Shown: piece by piece, positions 9,636 to 17,569 of the stretch
Numbering within the stretch: the stretch's first letter is position 1
Layout: each line of letters starts with the position of its first letter
Assembly (NCBI GenBank): GCA_900318115.1
Contig: ONJJ01000005.1
Span: 1-64,000, forward strand
Length of the DNA stretch: 64,000 nucleotides
Reading direction: 5' to 3'
Source: an uncultured Prevotellaceae bacterium
GTDB lineage: Bacteria > Bacteroidota > Bacteroidia > Bacteroidales > Bacteroidaceae
The notes under the pieces: model-generated
Database searches by the model: none
The model's input: the letters and a program-made list of their open reading frames with translations, nothing else
What the model was told of the DNA's origin: nothing
Made by a program: the position numbers and the translations under genes

Positions 9636-9730
9636 GTCCTGCCCCCTCCAGTGTGCACTATGCCAGCTCCTCCCCTCCCCCCTGCTCACGACTAATTCAC
9701 TCTGCGCACGACTTTTTACCCTGAAGCACA

Positions 9731-10825
9731 TTGACAAAGAGGCTGCAAAATAGGATTGCCCAGAGCTCTGCGACCTTGCCCACAGCCTGCGTGCTGACGA
9801 CGTTGCTCTGGTGGCTGCCCCAAGGAGGCTACTCTACGGAGTACTTGCTGGGGTGGTTGCTGTGTGTGCTGACGGCTTATGTGGTCATCGAGACCGCAGC
9901 CCTCAATGCCCTGCTGCGCGTGCGTTCGCGCATGGTCTCCAGCCTGTTTCTCCTGCTGATGGCCGCCTGCGGTTTTCTGCATCCCGTCTCCTCGGGGACG
10001 GTGGCTCTGTTCTGTGTGGCGCTCTCGTTCTATTGTCTGCTGCGCACCTACGAGGCCGAGCGTCCGGAGGTTGACACGCTGCACGCCTACCTCGCCCTTT
10101 CGCTGGGCAGCCTGCTGTGGTCACCGCTGCTGCTCCTGACGCTGGTTCAACTCTGGAACCAAGGCGTCTTCCTCCGTTCGCTGCGTTGGCGAAGCTTCGG
10201 AGCAGCCCTTTCAGGAGTGCTCCTGCCCTATGCCTCGTGGGCGGCGGTAGCTTTTGCGCTGAATGACATCCAGCCGTTTGTGGATCATGCTGTAGGCATC
10301 ATCGCTTCGGTGCTCGATGCTTTCCAGTGGCAGTGGCTGGTCGATTTGGCTCAGACGGCAGATTGGAAAGCCTTCTGGCCGCAGTTCCTTGCCGCCTTGC
10401 AAGCGCGTGTGACGTCGCACGTTCCGGCATGTGCCGCCCTGCTTCTTGTGGTGTTGCTGGGTCTGACGGGTTTCGTACATTATGTCCGCTCCAGCTTCGA
10501 CGACAAGATTCGAGTGCGAATGTGTCACTATAGCTTCATGGCCATGCAGCTGGTCTTGCTGCTGTGGCTGGCGTTGGTGCCAGGCTATTTCCGTTGGCTC
10601 TTCCCCTTGTTGCTGCTGACGACGGCGCCAGCTGCAGCTCATTTCATAGCCTTCTCTCGCAGCTGGCAGAGCAGTGCGTGGTTCCTTCTGCTCCTGCTGG
10701 CGCTGCTGGCCGTCGGCGTCTGCACCCTCCTCTTCCCTTTCCTCTTTGATTGGCAACAGCCGCAGGGCGACCTCTCCATCCCATCCTCTCCCCTACTCCA
10801 CCTTATTCAACGTTATATCCCCTGA
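9731..10825 (+). CDS. polytopic membrane protein of unknown function (TTG start)
   Basis: The 364-residue product is almost entirely hydrophobic, with about ten membrane helices and a few short basic loops such as RSSFDDKIRVR. The only start that uses the whole N-terminus (MTKRLQNRIAQ) is a TTG at 9731, because a stop lies two codons upstream; the basic first residues before the first helix support it. Bacteroidales genomes have similar polytopic proteins near purD, and I recognise no catalytic motif. It lies about 95 bases after purD and 40 bases before the YqaA-type gene on the same strand. A transport or cell-envelope role is possible but not shown. Confidence 0.75.
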   Translation: MTKRLQNRIAQSSATLPTACVLTTLLWWLPQGGYSTEYLLGWLLCVLTAYVVIETAALNALLRVRSRMVSSLFLLLMAACGFLHPVSSGTVALFCVALSFYCLLRTYEAERPEVDTLHAYLALSLGSLLWSPLLLLTLVQLWNQGVFLRSLRWRSFGAALSGVLLPYASWAAVAFALNDIQPFVDHAVGIIASVLDAFQWQWLVDLAQTADWKAFWPQFLAALQARVTSHVPACAALLLVVLLGLTGFVHYVRSSFDDKIRVRMCHYSFMAMQLVLLLWLALVPGYFRWLFPLLLLTTAPAAAHFIAFSRSWQSSAWFLLLLLALLAVGVCTLLFPFLFDWQQPQGDLSIPSSPLLHLIQRYIP

Positions 10826-10868
10826 CAATCCGTTCCTCCTTCAACTTTAAATTTTGAACTCTAAACTC

Positions 10869-11318
10869 ATGTCCGCCTTCTTTGCACTGCTTGAATCCTG
10901 GGGTTACTGGGGAATGTTCGTCTCTGCGCTCATCGCCGGCACGGTCTTTCCCTTCAGCAGCGAGATTGTGCTGTCGGCCTTGCAGCTGGCAGGACTGGAC
11001 CCGCTTCAGCTCTTCATCGCCGCCACGGTGGGCAACACGGCAGGCTCCATGATTAACTATTGGGTGGGTTCGTTCGGAAAGATGGAGTGGATAGAGAAGT
11101 ACCTGCACGTGAAGGCATCGAAGGTGGAGCAGGCTTCAGCGTGGATGGAGCGCTACGGCGCGTGGATAGGACTGTTCAGCTTTGTTCCCATTGTCGGCAG
11201 TGCGATTTCCGTGGCGCTGGGCTTCGCCCGTGCCAATGCCTGGATGTCGTTCTTCACGATCTTCGTGGGCAAGGCCATCCGCTATTCCGTTCTCATTTAC
11301 TTTGTCGCCCTGTTCTGA
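10869..11318 (+). CDS. YqaA/DedA-like membrane protein
   Basis: A 149-residue inner-membrane protein related to the DedA/SNARE-associated (VTT) superfamily, short YqaA form. Members are linked to lipid scrambling or to proton-driven envelope maintenance. The sequence shows the re-entrant-type glycine-rich segment TVGNTAGSMINYWVG, the WMERYGAWIGLFSFVPIVG motif and further hydrophobic helices. The ATG at 10869 is preferred over an in-frame TTG five codons upstream, since it begins just before the first helix. The next gene has its own promoter, so this may be the end of a transcript; a short dyad (GCTGA-CAA-TCAGC, 11333-11345) follows the stop. Confidence 0.8.
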   Translation: MSAFFALLESWGYWGMFVSALIAGTVFPFSSEIVLSALQLAGLDPLQLFIAATVGNTAGSMINYWVGSFGKMEWIEKYLHVKASKVEQASAWMERYGAWIGLFSFVPIVGSAISVALGFARANAWMSFFTIFVGKAIRYSVLIYFVALF

Positions 11319-11356
11319 GCATCTTCCTTCTTGCTGACAATCAGCCGCGTAGGCAG

Positions 11357-11385
11357 ATGTCAGTGAAATGTCAGGAAGATGTCAG
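11357..11385 (+). promoter_or_regulatory. three ATGTCAG direct repeats at 11-base spacing (PhoB-box-like)
   Basis: ATGTCAG occurs at 11357-11363, 11368-11374 and 11379-11385, exactly 11 bases apart, ending 8 bases before the -33 element of the next promoter. Direct TGTCA repeats at 11-base period are the classical layout of PhoB and other OmpR-type response-regulator sites, so this looks like an activator site for the gene at 11486. The regulator is not identified. Confidence 0.6.
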
Positions 11386-11393
11386 CGAATATT

Positions 11394-11425
11394 TTTGGTG
11401 GGCGATGGGTTTCTGTGTACCTTTG
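11394..11425 (+). promoter_or_regulatory. Bacteroidetes-type promoter for the DUF3098-like gene at 11486
   Basis: TTTG (11394-11397), 20 bases, then TACCTTTG (11418-11425), an excellent match to the -33/-7 consensus. The expected start is near 11432, giving a leader of about 55 bases. Confidence 0.8.
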
Positions 11426-11485
11426 CAGCCGGAAAGCAACCCACGAGGCTGCAGACCGATGTCAAACTCCTAAACACAGAAACCA

Positions 11486-11872
11486 ATGAAACCAAAACAA
11501 ACAGCGGCAAAGAAGCCGATGCCTCCTGCCGCCTCCCAGTCTCCCTCTTCCCCCGCCGCAGTGGCCTCGCCGTTCGGCGAGGTCCCCTCCTCCTCCCGCT
11601 GGCACACCGCCTTCCGCTGGCAGAACTACGCCCTGACGAGTCTGTCTGTGCTCCTCATCGTGGCAGGCTTCGTGCTGATGCTGCCTCCAGTCGATATTCG
11701 CAACACCGTCGGCGGCCGCTATGCCCCCTGCCCCGGTCCCGGCGCTTTCGAGGCCCGTCGCATCCGCGCAGCACCCATCCCCTGCTTCGTAGGCTTCGTG
11801 CTGATGGTTCCTGCCATCATGTATGTGCCCCGTGAGCGCGGAAAAGGCGCAGAAAAGGCGTCTGAAATGTAA
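11486..11872 (+). CDS. divergent DUF3098-like membrane protein with proline-rich N-terminus
   Basis: The 128-residue product starts with about 35 residues rich in proline, alanine and serine, followed by two hydrophobic helices (about 52-66 and 94-111). Its core lines up with the DUF3098 protein at 1379-1621: FRWQNYALTSLSVLLIVAGF against [17 protein letters not shown], and then FEARRIRAAPIPCFVGF against [17 protein letters not shown]. It therefore looks like a diverged paralogue with an added cytoplasmic tail and an inserted loop containing GGRYAPCPGPG. It is transcribed alone from a strong promoter preceded by phased direct repeats, so its regulation differs from that of the operon copy. The function is unknown. 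Confidence 0.7.
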   Translation: MKPKQTAAKKPMPPAASQSPSSPAAVASPFGEVPSSSRWHTAFRWQNYALTSLSVLLIVAGFVLMLPPVDIRNTVGGRYAPCPGPGAFEARRIRAAPIPCFVGFVLMVPAIMYVPRERGKGAEKASEM

Positions 11873-11942
11873 AACTTCCTTAGTTTTGCTGACCTGCAAG
11901 CAGAAACTTCCGCTTTTCTTCGTCTTTTCGCGCGACTTTACC

Positions 11943-11950
11943 TATTTTTG
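11943..11950 (+). promoter_or_regulatory. -7 promoter element for the DUF2723 gene
   Basis: TATTTTTG matches TAnnTTTG; no good -33 TTTG at the standard spacing. The predicted leader is about 95 bases and contains a perfect dyad GCGGTCA-G-TGACCGC (12028-12042) ending nine bases before the ATG. Confidence 0.45.
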
Positions 11951-12051
11951 CACCGCGTTATGCGCTCATGTGCGCCCGATGGAGGCGTTCATGACTTCTT
12001 TAAACAATAAACATTCAACCTTTAACTGCGGTCAGTGACCGCGCATACATT

Positions 12052-15000
12052 ATGAAACATTTTCGCTTAGTGGACAATCTGATGGGCTGGCTGGCATTTG
12101 CCATCGCCGCCTTCACGTATTGTTCCACCGTGGAGCCCACGGCCTCCTTCTGGGATTGCCCTGAGTTCATCACCACGGCCTACAAACTCGAGGTAGGCCA
12201 CCCGCCAGGGGCACCTTTCTTCATGCTCACCGGCAACCTCTTCACCCAGTTGACCAGCGACCCCTCGAAAGTGGCGCTGATGGTGAACATCATGAACGCG
12301 CTCCTCAGCGCCGCCTGCATCATGTTCCTCTTCTGGACCATCTCGCACCTGGCGCGCAAGCTCATCTGCAAGGGCGGATGGGTCAGTACGACCGCGCAGC
12401 TCATTGCCGTCGAGGGCGCTGCCATGACGGGTGCTCTGGCCTATTGCTGGAGCGACACGTTCTGGTACTCTGCCGTCGAGGGCGAAGTCTATGCCTACAG
12501 CTCGCTCTTCACCGCCGTGGTCTTCTGGCTGATGCTGAAGTGGGAGGACAATGCCGACAAGCCGCACTCCGACCGCTGGCTCATCCTCATCGCCTACCTC
12601 ACGGGCCTCTCCATCGGCGTCCACCTACTGAACCTGCTGTGTCTGCCTGCCCTGGTGCTCATCTACTACTACAAGCGCTCCACCGTCGCCACGCTCAAGG
12701 GCAGCATCTACGCCCTGCTGGGCAGTTTCGTGCTCGTGGCAGCCGTGCTCTACGGCATCGTGCCCGGCATCGTGAAGGTGGGCGGTTGGTTCGAACTGCT
12801 GTTCGTCAACTCGCTCTCCCTGCCCTTCAACTCGGGCCTCATCGTGTACATCATCCTGCTCGTAGGCGTGGTGCTGTGGGCTATCTGGGAGACCGTGGCA
12901 GAGCGCAGCCGCCTGCGCATGAACATTGCTTATCTGGTCAGTGTCGCCATGCTCGGTATTCCCTTCTACGGCTACGGCTGGACCAGCATCGTCATCGGCG
13001 GCGTCATCCTCGCTGCCCTCTACGGACTGCTCGTCTGGAAGCGCGAGGGCAAGCCGCTGGTCAGTGCCCGCCTGATGAACACCTCGCTGCTCTGCATGCT
13101 GATGATCATGATCGGCTACTCATCCTACGCCGTCATCGTCATCCGCTCCACCGCCAACACCCCCATGGACCAGAACTCCCCGGAAGACATCTTCACGCTG
13201 GGCACCTACCTCAACCGCGAGCAGTATGGTTCCCGTCCCCTCTTCTACGGCCAGTCCTACAACTCGCAGGTGAAGCTCAAGAGCGAGGGCGGTTACTGCG
13301 TGCCCGTCTCCAAGGAAGGCGCCCCCGTCTATCAGCGCAAGGAGAAAGCCAGCCCCGACGAGCCCGACCGCTACGAGATCCAGCGCTACGACATCGAGTA
13401 CGTCTATGCCCAGAACATGCTCTTCCCCCGTATGTACAGCGACCGTCCGGAGCACGCCCAGGCCTATGAGTCGTGGCTCGGAGGCGTCGAGGGCAAGCAG
13501 ATCCCCTACGACCGCTGTGGCGAGCCCATCATGGTGAAGATGCCCACGCAGCTGGAGAACATCCGCTTCTTCCTCTCCTATCAGGTCAACTTCATGTACT
13601 GGCGCTACTTTATGTGGAACTTCGCCGGACGGCAGAACGACATCCAGGGCAATGGCGAGCTGGAGCATGGCAACTGGCTTACCGGCATCCCCTTCCTGGA
13701 CAACTTGCGCCTGGGCAACCAGAGCCTGCTGCCCTCCGACCTGCGCGAGAACAAGGGGCGCAACGTCTTCTTCTGCCTCCCCCTGCTGCTGGGACTCTTA
13801 GGTCTCTTCTGGCAGGTGCGCAAGGAGCAGCAGGGCGACCCCGTGGGCGTCAAGCAGTTCTGGGTCGTCTTCTTCCTCTTCTTCATGACCGGTCTGGCCA
13901 TCGTCGTTTATCTCAACCAGACGCCCATGCAGCCGCGCGAGCGTGACTACGCCTACGCCGGCAGCTTCTACGCCTACGCCATCTGGATCGGTCTGGGCGC
14001 CGCTGCCATCGCCGACTGGATCAGCCAGAAGAGTGGCAAGGCCATGCCCGCAGCCCTCCTCTCGCTCGTCTGCCTGCTCGTGCCTGCGCAGATGGTCTCG
14101 CAGACGTGGGACGACCACGACCGCAGCGGGCGCTACACCTGCCGCGACTTCGGACAGAACTACCTCCAGAGCCTGCCGCAGGAGGGAAATCCCATCATCT
14201 TCACCAACGGCGACAACGACACCTTCCCCCTCTGGTATAACCAGGAGACAGAGGGCGTGCGCACAGACGCTCGCGTATGCAACCTCTCTTACCTCCAGAC
14301 GGACTGGTACATCGACCAGATGAAGCGGCCTGCCTACGACTCCCCCAGCGTGCCCATCGCATGGACCCGCCTGCAGTACGTCTCCGGCACCCGCGAGGGA
14401 ATCCGTGTGCAGCCCGGCACCCTCGAACAGGCCATCGAGTACTACAAGGAAGATCCCATCGCCATGCGTCAGTTGTTGGGCGACAACCCCTACGAGCTCT
14501 CCAACATCATCGACAAGTGGATCCTGAACGACAACAAGGACATGCAGATCTTCCCGACAGACTCCATCGTCATCACCATCGACAAGGAAGCTGTCAAGCG
14601 CTCCGGCATGATGATTGCCGCAGACAGCATCCCCGATGTCATGCACATCAGCCTCAAGGGCAAGCGAGCCGTCTATAAGAGCGAGATGATGATGTACGAG
14701 ATGCTGGCCCGCTGCAACTGGGAGCGCCCGCTGTTCGTGGCCATGACCGTAGGTCGCGATAACTACGGCAACCTCGGCGACAACTTCGTCCAGGAAGGCC
14801 TCGTCAACCGCATCACACCCTTCAACACCAAGGCCAGCGGCCGCACCATCGACACGGAGAAGATGTACGACAACCTGATGAACCGCTTCAAGTTCGGCGG
14901 CATCGACAATCCGGACATCTATCTCGACGAGACCGTCATGCGTATGTGCCAGACCCATCGCCGCATCTTCGCCCAGCTGGCCAAACAGCTGCTGGCCGAA

Positions 15001-15366
15001 GGCAAGAAGGACAAGGCTCAGCGCGTGCTGGAGAAGGTGGAGAAGGAAATCCCTGCCGCCACCGTGCCCCACAGCTACCAGAGCGGCTCGCTGGAAATGG
15101 CGCAGACCTGGCTCTCGCTGGGCAACAAGCAGAAGGCCACAGCGCTGGCCGATGCCGTGGCCAGCATCGCTTCGGAATACTGCGCCTGGTACATCAGCCT
15201 CAGCGACCGTCGACTGCAAGCCAGCGCCGACGATTGTTACTACTATCTCCTTCAGCTTTCCAATGCCCTGAAGATCCTCGACCAGACCGACGAGAAGAAG
15301 AGCGCCGCCTACGATGCAGCACTCCGCTCGTTCTTCGACGAGTTCCAGAGCAGAGCCAATTACTAA
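12052..15366 (+). CDS. DUF2723 family membrane glycosyltransferase (TMEM260-like)
   Basis: A large protein of 1104 residues. The N-terminal two thirds hold about a dozen membrane helices; the C-terminal ~350 residues are soluble and end in helical repeat-like segments. Near the N-terminus is the family signature WDCPEFITTAYKLEVGHPPG, the region that holds the acidic catalytic residues in GT-C type enzymes. DUF2723 proteins are related to human TMEM260, a protein O-mannosyltransferase, and Bacteroidetes have general periplasmic protein O-glycosylation, so a protein or lipid-linked glycosyl transfer role in the inner membrane is likely but not proven. The stop shares one base with the start of the deacetylase gene, implying coupled expression. 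Confidence 0.85.
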   Translation: MKHFRLVDNLMGWLAFAIAAFTYCSTVEPTASFWDCPEFITTAYKLEVGHPPGAPFFMLTGNLFTQLTSDPSKVALMVNIMNALLSAACIMFLFWTISHLARKLICKGGWVSTTAQLIAVEGAAMTGALAYCWSDTFWYSAVEGEVYAYSSLFTAVVFWLMLKWEDNADKPHSDRWLILIAYLTGLSIGVHLLNLLCLPALVLIYYYKRSTVATLKGSIYALLGSFVLVAAVLYGIVPGIVKVGGWFELLFVNSLSLPFNSGLIVYIILLVGVVLWAIWETVAERSRLRMNIAYLVSVAMLGIPFYGYGWTSIVIGGVILAALYGLLVWKREGKPLVSARLMNTSLLCMLMIMIGYSSYAVIVIRSTANTPMDQNSPEDIFTLGTYLNREQYGSRPLFYGQSYNSQVKLKSEGGYCVPVSKEGAPVYQRKEKASPDEPDRYEIQRYDIEYVYAQNMLFPRMYSDRPEHAQAYESWLGGVEGKQIPYDRCGEPIMVKMPTQLENIRFFLSYQVNFMYWRYFMWNFAGRQNDIQGNGELEHGNWLTGIPFLDNLRLGNQSLLPSDLRENKGRNVFFCLPLLLGLLGLFWQVRKEQQGDPVGVKQFWVVFFLFFMTGLAIVVYLNQTPMQPRERDYAYAGSFYAYAIWIGLGAAAIADWISQKSGKAMPAALLSLVCLLVPAQMVSQTWDDHDRSGRYTCRDFGQNYLQSLPQEGNPIIFTNGDNDTFPLWYNQETEGVRTDARVCNLSYLQTDWYIDQMKRPAYDSPSVPIAWTRLQYVSGTREGIRVQPGTLEQAIEYYKEDPIAMRQLLGDNPYELSNIIDKWILNDNKDMQIFPTDSIVITIDKEAVKRSGMMIAADSIPDVMHISLKGKRAVYKSEMMMYEMLARCNWERPLFVAMTVGRDNYGNLGDNFVQEGLVNRITPFNTKASGRTIDTEKMYDNLMNRFKFGGIDNPDIYLDETVMRMCQTHRRIFAQLAKQLLAEGKKDKAQRVLEKVEKEIPAATVPHSYQSGSLEMAQTWLSLGNKQKATALADAVASIASEYCAWYISLSDRRLQASADDCYYYLLQLSNALKILDQTDEKKSAAYDAALRSFFDEFQSRANY

Positions 15367-16040
15367 TGATCATCGAGCAACCCGCCCGCTTCCTGCGGTG
15401 GATATATCCTCATGCCGTCTGGCGTATGGATCCGTCGGTGAAGGCCGTCTATCTGACCTTCGACGACGGACCCATCCCGGAGGCTACGCCCTATGTGCTC
15501 GAGGTGCTGGCGCGCTACGGCGTCAAGGCCACCTTCTTCATGGTGGGCGACAACGTGCGCAAGCACCCCGATGTCTTCCGCCAGGTAGTGGCCGCCGGCC
15601 ATCGCATCGGCAACCACACCTTCAACCACATTGGAGGCTTCCGCTGGCTCTCGTGGAAGTATCTGGAGAACACCCAGAAAGCCCAGCAGATCATCGACGA
15701 CCAGCTCGCCGCCCAGGCCCTCCCGACTGCGACTCCCGCCGCCCAGCCGCCTCACCTCCCGCCCCTCTTCCGTCCGCCTCATGGATGGATGCGCACGCTC
15801 CAGTACCGGGCCATCCGCCGCCAGGGCTACCGCATCATCATGTGGGACCTCGTCACTCGCGACTACAGCTGTCGCCTCACTGCCGAGGAAGTGTTGGAGA
15901 ACGTCAAGCGATATGCCCGCAACGGCAGCATCATCACCTTCCACGACTCGCTTCGCAGCATCGACAAACTCCGCAAGATATTGCCCCAGGCGCTCGAGTG
16001 GCTGCTGGCGCAGGGCTATGAGTTCCGCGTCTTCGACTGA
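15366..16040 (+). CDS. polysaccharide deacetylase (NodB domain)
   Basis: A 224-residue enzyme of the carbohydrate esterase 4 family, which removes N- or O-acetyl groups from glycans such as peptidoglycan or exopolysaccharide with a divalent metal. The NodB motifs are all visible: VYLTFDDGP with the catalytic and metal aspartates, GNHTFNH with the two metal histidines, RPPHGW, MWDLVTRDY and ITFHDS. The start is the ATG at 15366, which overlaps the DUF2723 stop by one base. There is no signal peptide, though a short N-terminal hydrophobic-aromatic stretch is present, so the site of action is uncertain; the coupling to DUF2723 suggests a common glycan target. Confidence 0.9.
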   Translation: MIIEQPARFLRWIYPHAVWRMDPSVKAVYLTFDDGPIPEATPYVLEVLARYGVKATFFMVGDNVRKHPDVFRQVVAAGHRIGNHTFNHIGGFRWLSWKYLENTQKAQQIIDDQLAAQALPTATPAAQPPHLPPLFRPPHGWMRTLQYRAIRRQGYRIIMWDLVTRDYSCRLTAEEVLENVKRYARNGSIITFHDSLRSIDKLRKILPQALEWLLAQGYEFRVFD

Positions 16041-16173
16041 TTTCACACACCTGTCCGGCAGCCTTCAGCCGCCATCCGGCAGCCTCAGACCCCTCCCTTC
16101 GGTTTCGTCCTCCATCTCGCTTCGATTCCTGCAAACATTTACCTCTGATAATCCCCTAAACCTAACTCAGACA

Positions 16174-16308
16174 ATGGAAACATCCAGCAACCCCAAGAAA
16201 GAAGAACGCACCTATCGCTGCAACGACTGCGGTGGTGTCATCTACAAGCACGAAGTCTTCTGCTCCAAGTGCGGAAAGCTCCTCGACCGCTACGACTTCG
16301 AGGACTGA
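16174..16308 (+). CDS. small zinc-ribbon protein
   Basis: A 44-residue protein with two CxxC knuckles, CNDC and CSKC, separated by 13 residues, which is a complete zinc ribbon. The rest is a charged N-terminus and an acidic tail (DRYDFED). It lies 12 bases before the MGMT-type gene on the same strand and 133 bases after the deacetylase gene; that gap contains a 21-base repeat unit beginning TCCGGCAGCC (16054 and 16075). Its function is unknown; small zinc ribbons often act in nucleic-acid or protein contacts. Confidence 0.75.
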   Translation: METSSNPKKEERTYRCNDCGGVIYKHEVFCSKCGKLLDRYDFED

Positions 16309-16320
16309 TCCCTGCCCGCC

Positions 16321-16629
16321 ATGGCGCCTGACCACGACTCCTTCTATGCGGAAGTCTATGACGTCGTCCGGCAGATACCTGCCGGGCGGGTGCTCTCCTA
16401 TGGCCGCATTGCGGAGCTCATCGGGTGGCCCCGCCACTCGCGTCTCGTGGGCCGCGCCATGCACGATGCTCCCTTGGAGCTGAACCTCCCCTGCCACCGC
16501 GTCGTCAACAGCGCTGGCCGCACCGTGCCCGGCTGGCACCAGCAGGCCGTGCTCCTCATGTCCGAGGGGGTGCGTATAAAAGAGAACGGGTGCGTGGATA
16601 TGCGCGCGCATGAGTGGCAGATTCTTTAA
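16321..16629 (+). CDS. minimal MGMT family protein (6-O-alkylguanine DNA alkyltransferase-like)
   Basis: A 102-residue protein consisting only of the DNA-binding and active-site domain of the methylguanine methyltransferase family. The winged-helix part (IPAGRVLSYGRIAELIG) and the active-site motif LPCHRVV are present, with the alkyl-acceptor cysteine at residue 58. Alkyltransferase-like proteins of this size often have tryptophan in place of the cysteine, but this one keeps it, so real dealkylation is possible. It is shorter than Ada/Ogt (about 170 residues) because the N-terminal domain is absent. It probably shares a transcript with the zinc-ribbon gene. Confidence 0.85.
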   Translation: MAPDHDSFYAEVYDVVRQIPAGRVLSYGRIAELIGWPRHSRLVGRAMHDAPLELNLPCHRVVNSAGRTVPGWHQQAVLLMSEGVRIKENGCVDMRAHEWQIL

Positions 16630-16655
16630 GCCCCCTCCTGCTTCTCTGCTCCAGA

Positions 16656-16710
16656 CCTTCTTCCTTCCGGCAGGCAGCCTTCTTCCTTCCGGTAGGCAGC
16701 CTTCTTCCTC
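16656..16710. repeat. 22-base tandem repeat family A (two copies plus a partial)
   Basis: Units at 16656-16677 and 16678-16699 differ by one base, followed by a partial copy to about 16710. Each unit runs CCTTCTTCCTTCC then GGCAGGCAG. It lies between convergent genes and directly precedes families B and C. Confidence 0.85.
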
Positions 16711-16728
16711 TCAATAGGCCATATTCTT

Positions 16729-16812
16729 CAGACGCAAGCTGCGTCCGTACAGACGCAAGTTGCATCTATACAGACGCAGGCTGCGTCTCTACGGACACAA
16801 CCTGCGTCTGAA
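16729..16812. repeat. 21-base tandem repeat family B, four copies, each a dyad
   Basis: Four 21-base units (16729, 16750, 16771, 16792). Each contains a GACGCA-NNN-TGCGTC dyad, perfect in units one and three and imperfect in two and four, so each unit could form a small hairpin or bind a dimeric protein. There are no spacers between units, so it is not a CRISPR array. Confidence 0.9.
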
Positions 16813-16900
16813 CTTTGTATCAGGTTCCTCTGAACTATGTATCAGGTTCCCTGGAGCTTTGTATCAGGTTCCCCGGAGCTTTGTATCAGCTTGCCCGGAA
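16813..16900. repeat. 22-base tandem repeat family C, four copies
   Basis: Four 22-base units (16813, 16835, 16857, 16879) with core TTTGTATCAGGTTCC, joined without a gap to family B. The remaining ~80 bases before the next gene hold nothing recognisable. Confidence 0.9.
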
Positions 16901-16982
16901 CTTCCCATCCATACCTTTTGAACTTCCTTTGAGGTCAGAGGAAAGAAAGGTTTGGGCGCAAGGCGGTTTGGAGTCTGACGGA

Positions 16983-17552
16983 TTATTGGATGTCGCTCCG
17001 GAGGTCGTCGATCATGCGCTGCTGCTTCTTGTAGATAATGACTCCGAGGCAGGCGCCGATGATGATGCCGAAGCTGATGCCGTAGAGGATGTATTGCCCT
17101 TCGGTCTCGTAGTCGGAACGATGGAGCACGACGTAGCAGAAGGTCACTAACCAGGCCACCAGCATCGGGATGCCAATCCATATCCAGCGGGCACCTTGCT
17201 CTTTCAGGCGGATGGCCTTCTCGCTGATTTGCTTCATGCTGAGGCGGTTGAGGTCATCGGCGCTGACGTGCTCCATGAAGGCTTCGTGATAGACCAGCGA
17301 CAGGGCGAGCATGGCCACGGTGGCGATGCCGAACCAGACGGGCAGTTCCATGACTCCAATGAGGAAGGCGGGGATGAACAGGATGCAAAGCACCATGTAA
17401 GCGCGCTTGATTTTATGGTTCAGGCCTATGCGCTGCAGGCGCGTCTCCACGGCCTTGCGCATCAGTTGCTCGTTGACAACTTCCTGGCGGTTGAGTTTCT
17501 CTTTGAGGAGGTCCATTTGCTGGCGCATCTCCTGAAATTCCTTATCAGTCAT
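16983..17552 (-). CDS. membrane protein with N-terminal coiled coil, partner of the ECF sigma factor
   Basis: The 189-residue product begins with a heptad-like charged helix (residues 1-45, rich in Q, E, K, L), followed by two hydrophobic helices at about 50-88, a cytoplasmic segment, and two more helices at about 120-165, ending in a basic tail. It starts 17 bases after the stop of the sigma-factor gene and is clearly in the same transcript. This position is typical of anti-sigma factors or accessory membrane proteins, but no zinc-binding anti-sigma motif (HxxxCxxC) or FecR domain is visible, so the role in sigma control is an inference from context. Confidence 0.7.
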   Translation of the reverse strand: MTDKEFQEMRQQMDLLKEKLNRQEVVNEQLMRKAVETRLQRIGLNHKIKRAYMVLCILFIPAFLIGVMELPVWFGIATVAMLALSLVYHEAFMEHVSADDLNRLSMKQISEKAIRLKEQGARWIWIGIPMLVAWLVTFCYVVLHRSDYETEGQYILYGISFGIIIGACLGVIIYKKQQRMIDDLRSDIQ

Positions 17553-17569
17553 AATGGTGTAGTTTTTTG

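Noticed and set aside
13798..15219. 473-codon minus-strand open frame
   Set aside because: Antisense of the DUF2723 gene, without family likeness.
16614..16811. Small open frame across the tandem repeats (7-residue repeats ending in Cys-Val)
   Set aside because: The 21-base period automatically keeps a frame open; the start lies inside the MGMT gene and the frame ends within the repeats.
16729..16900. Possible CRISPR array
   Set aside because: Units follow each other without spacers, are only 21-22 bases long and drift gradually; no cas genes are nearby.
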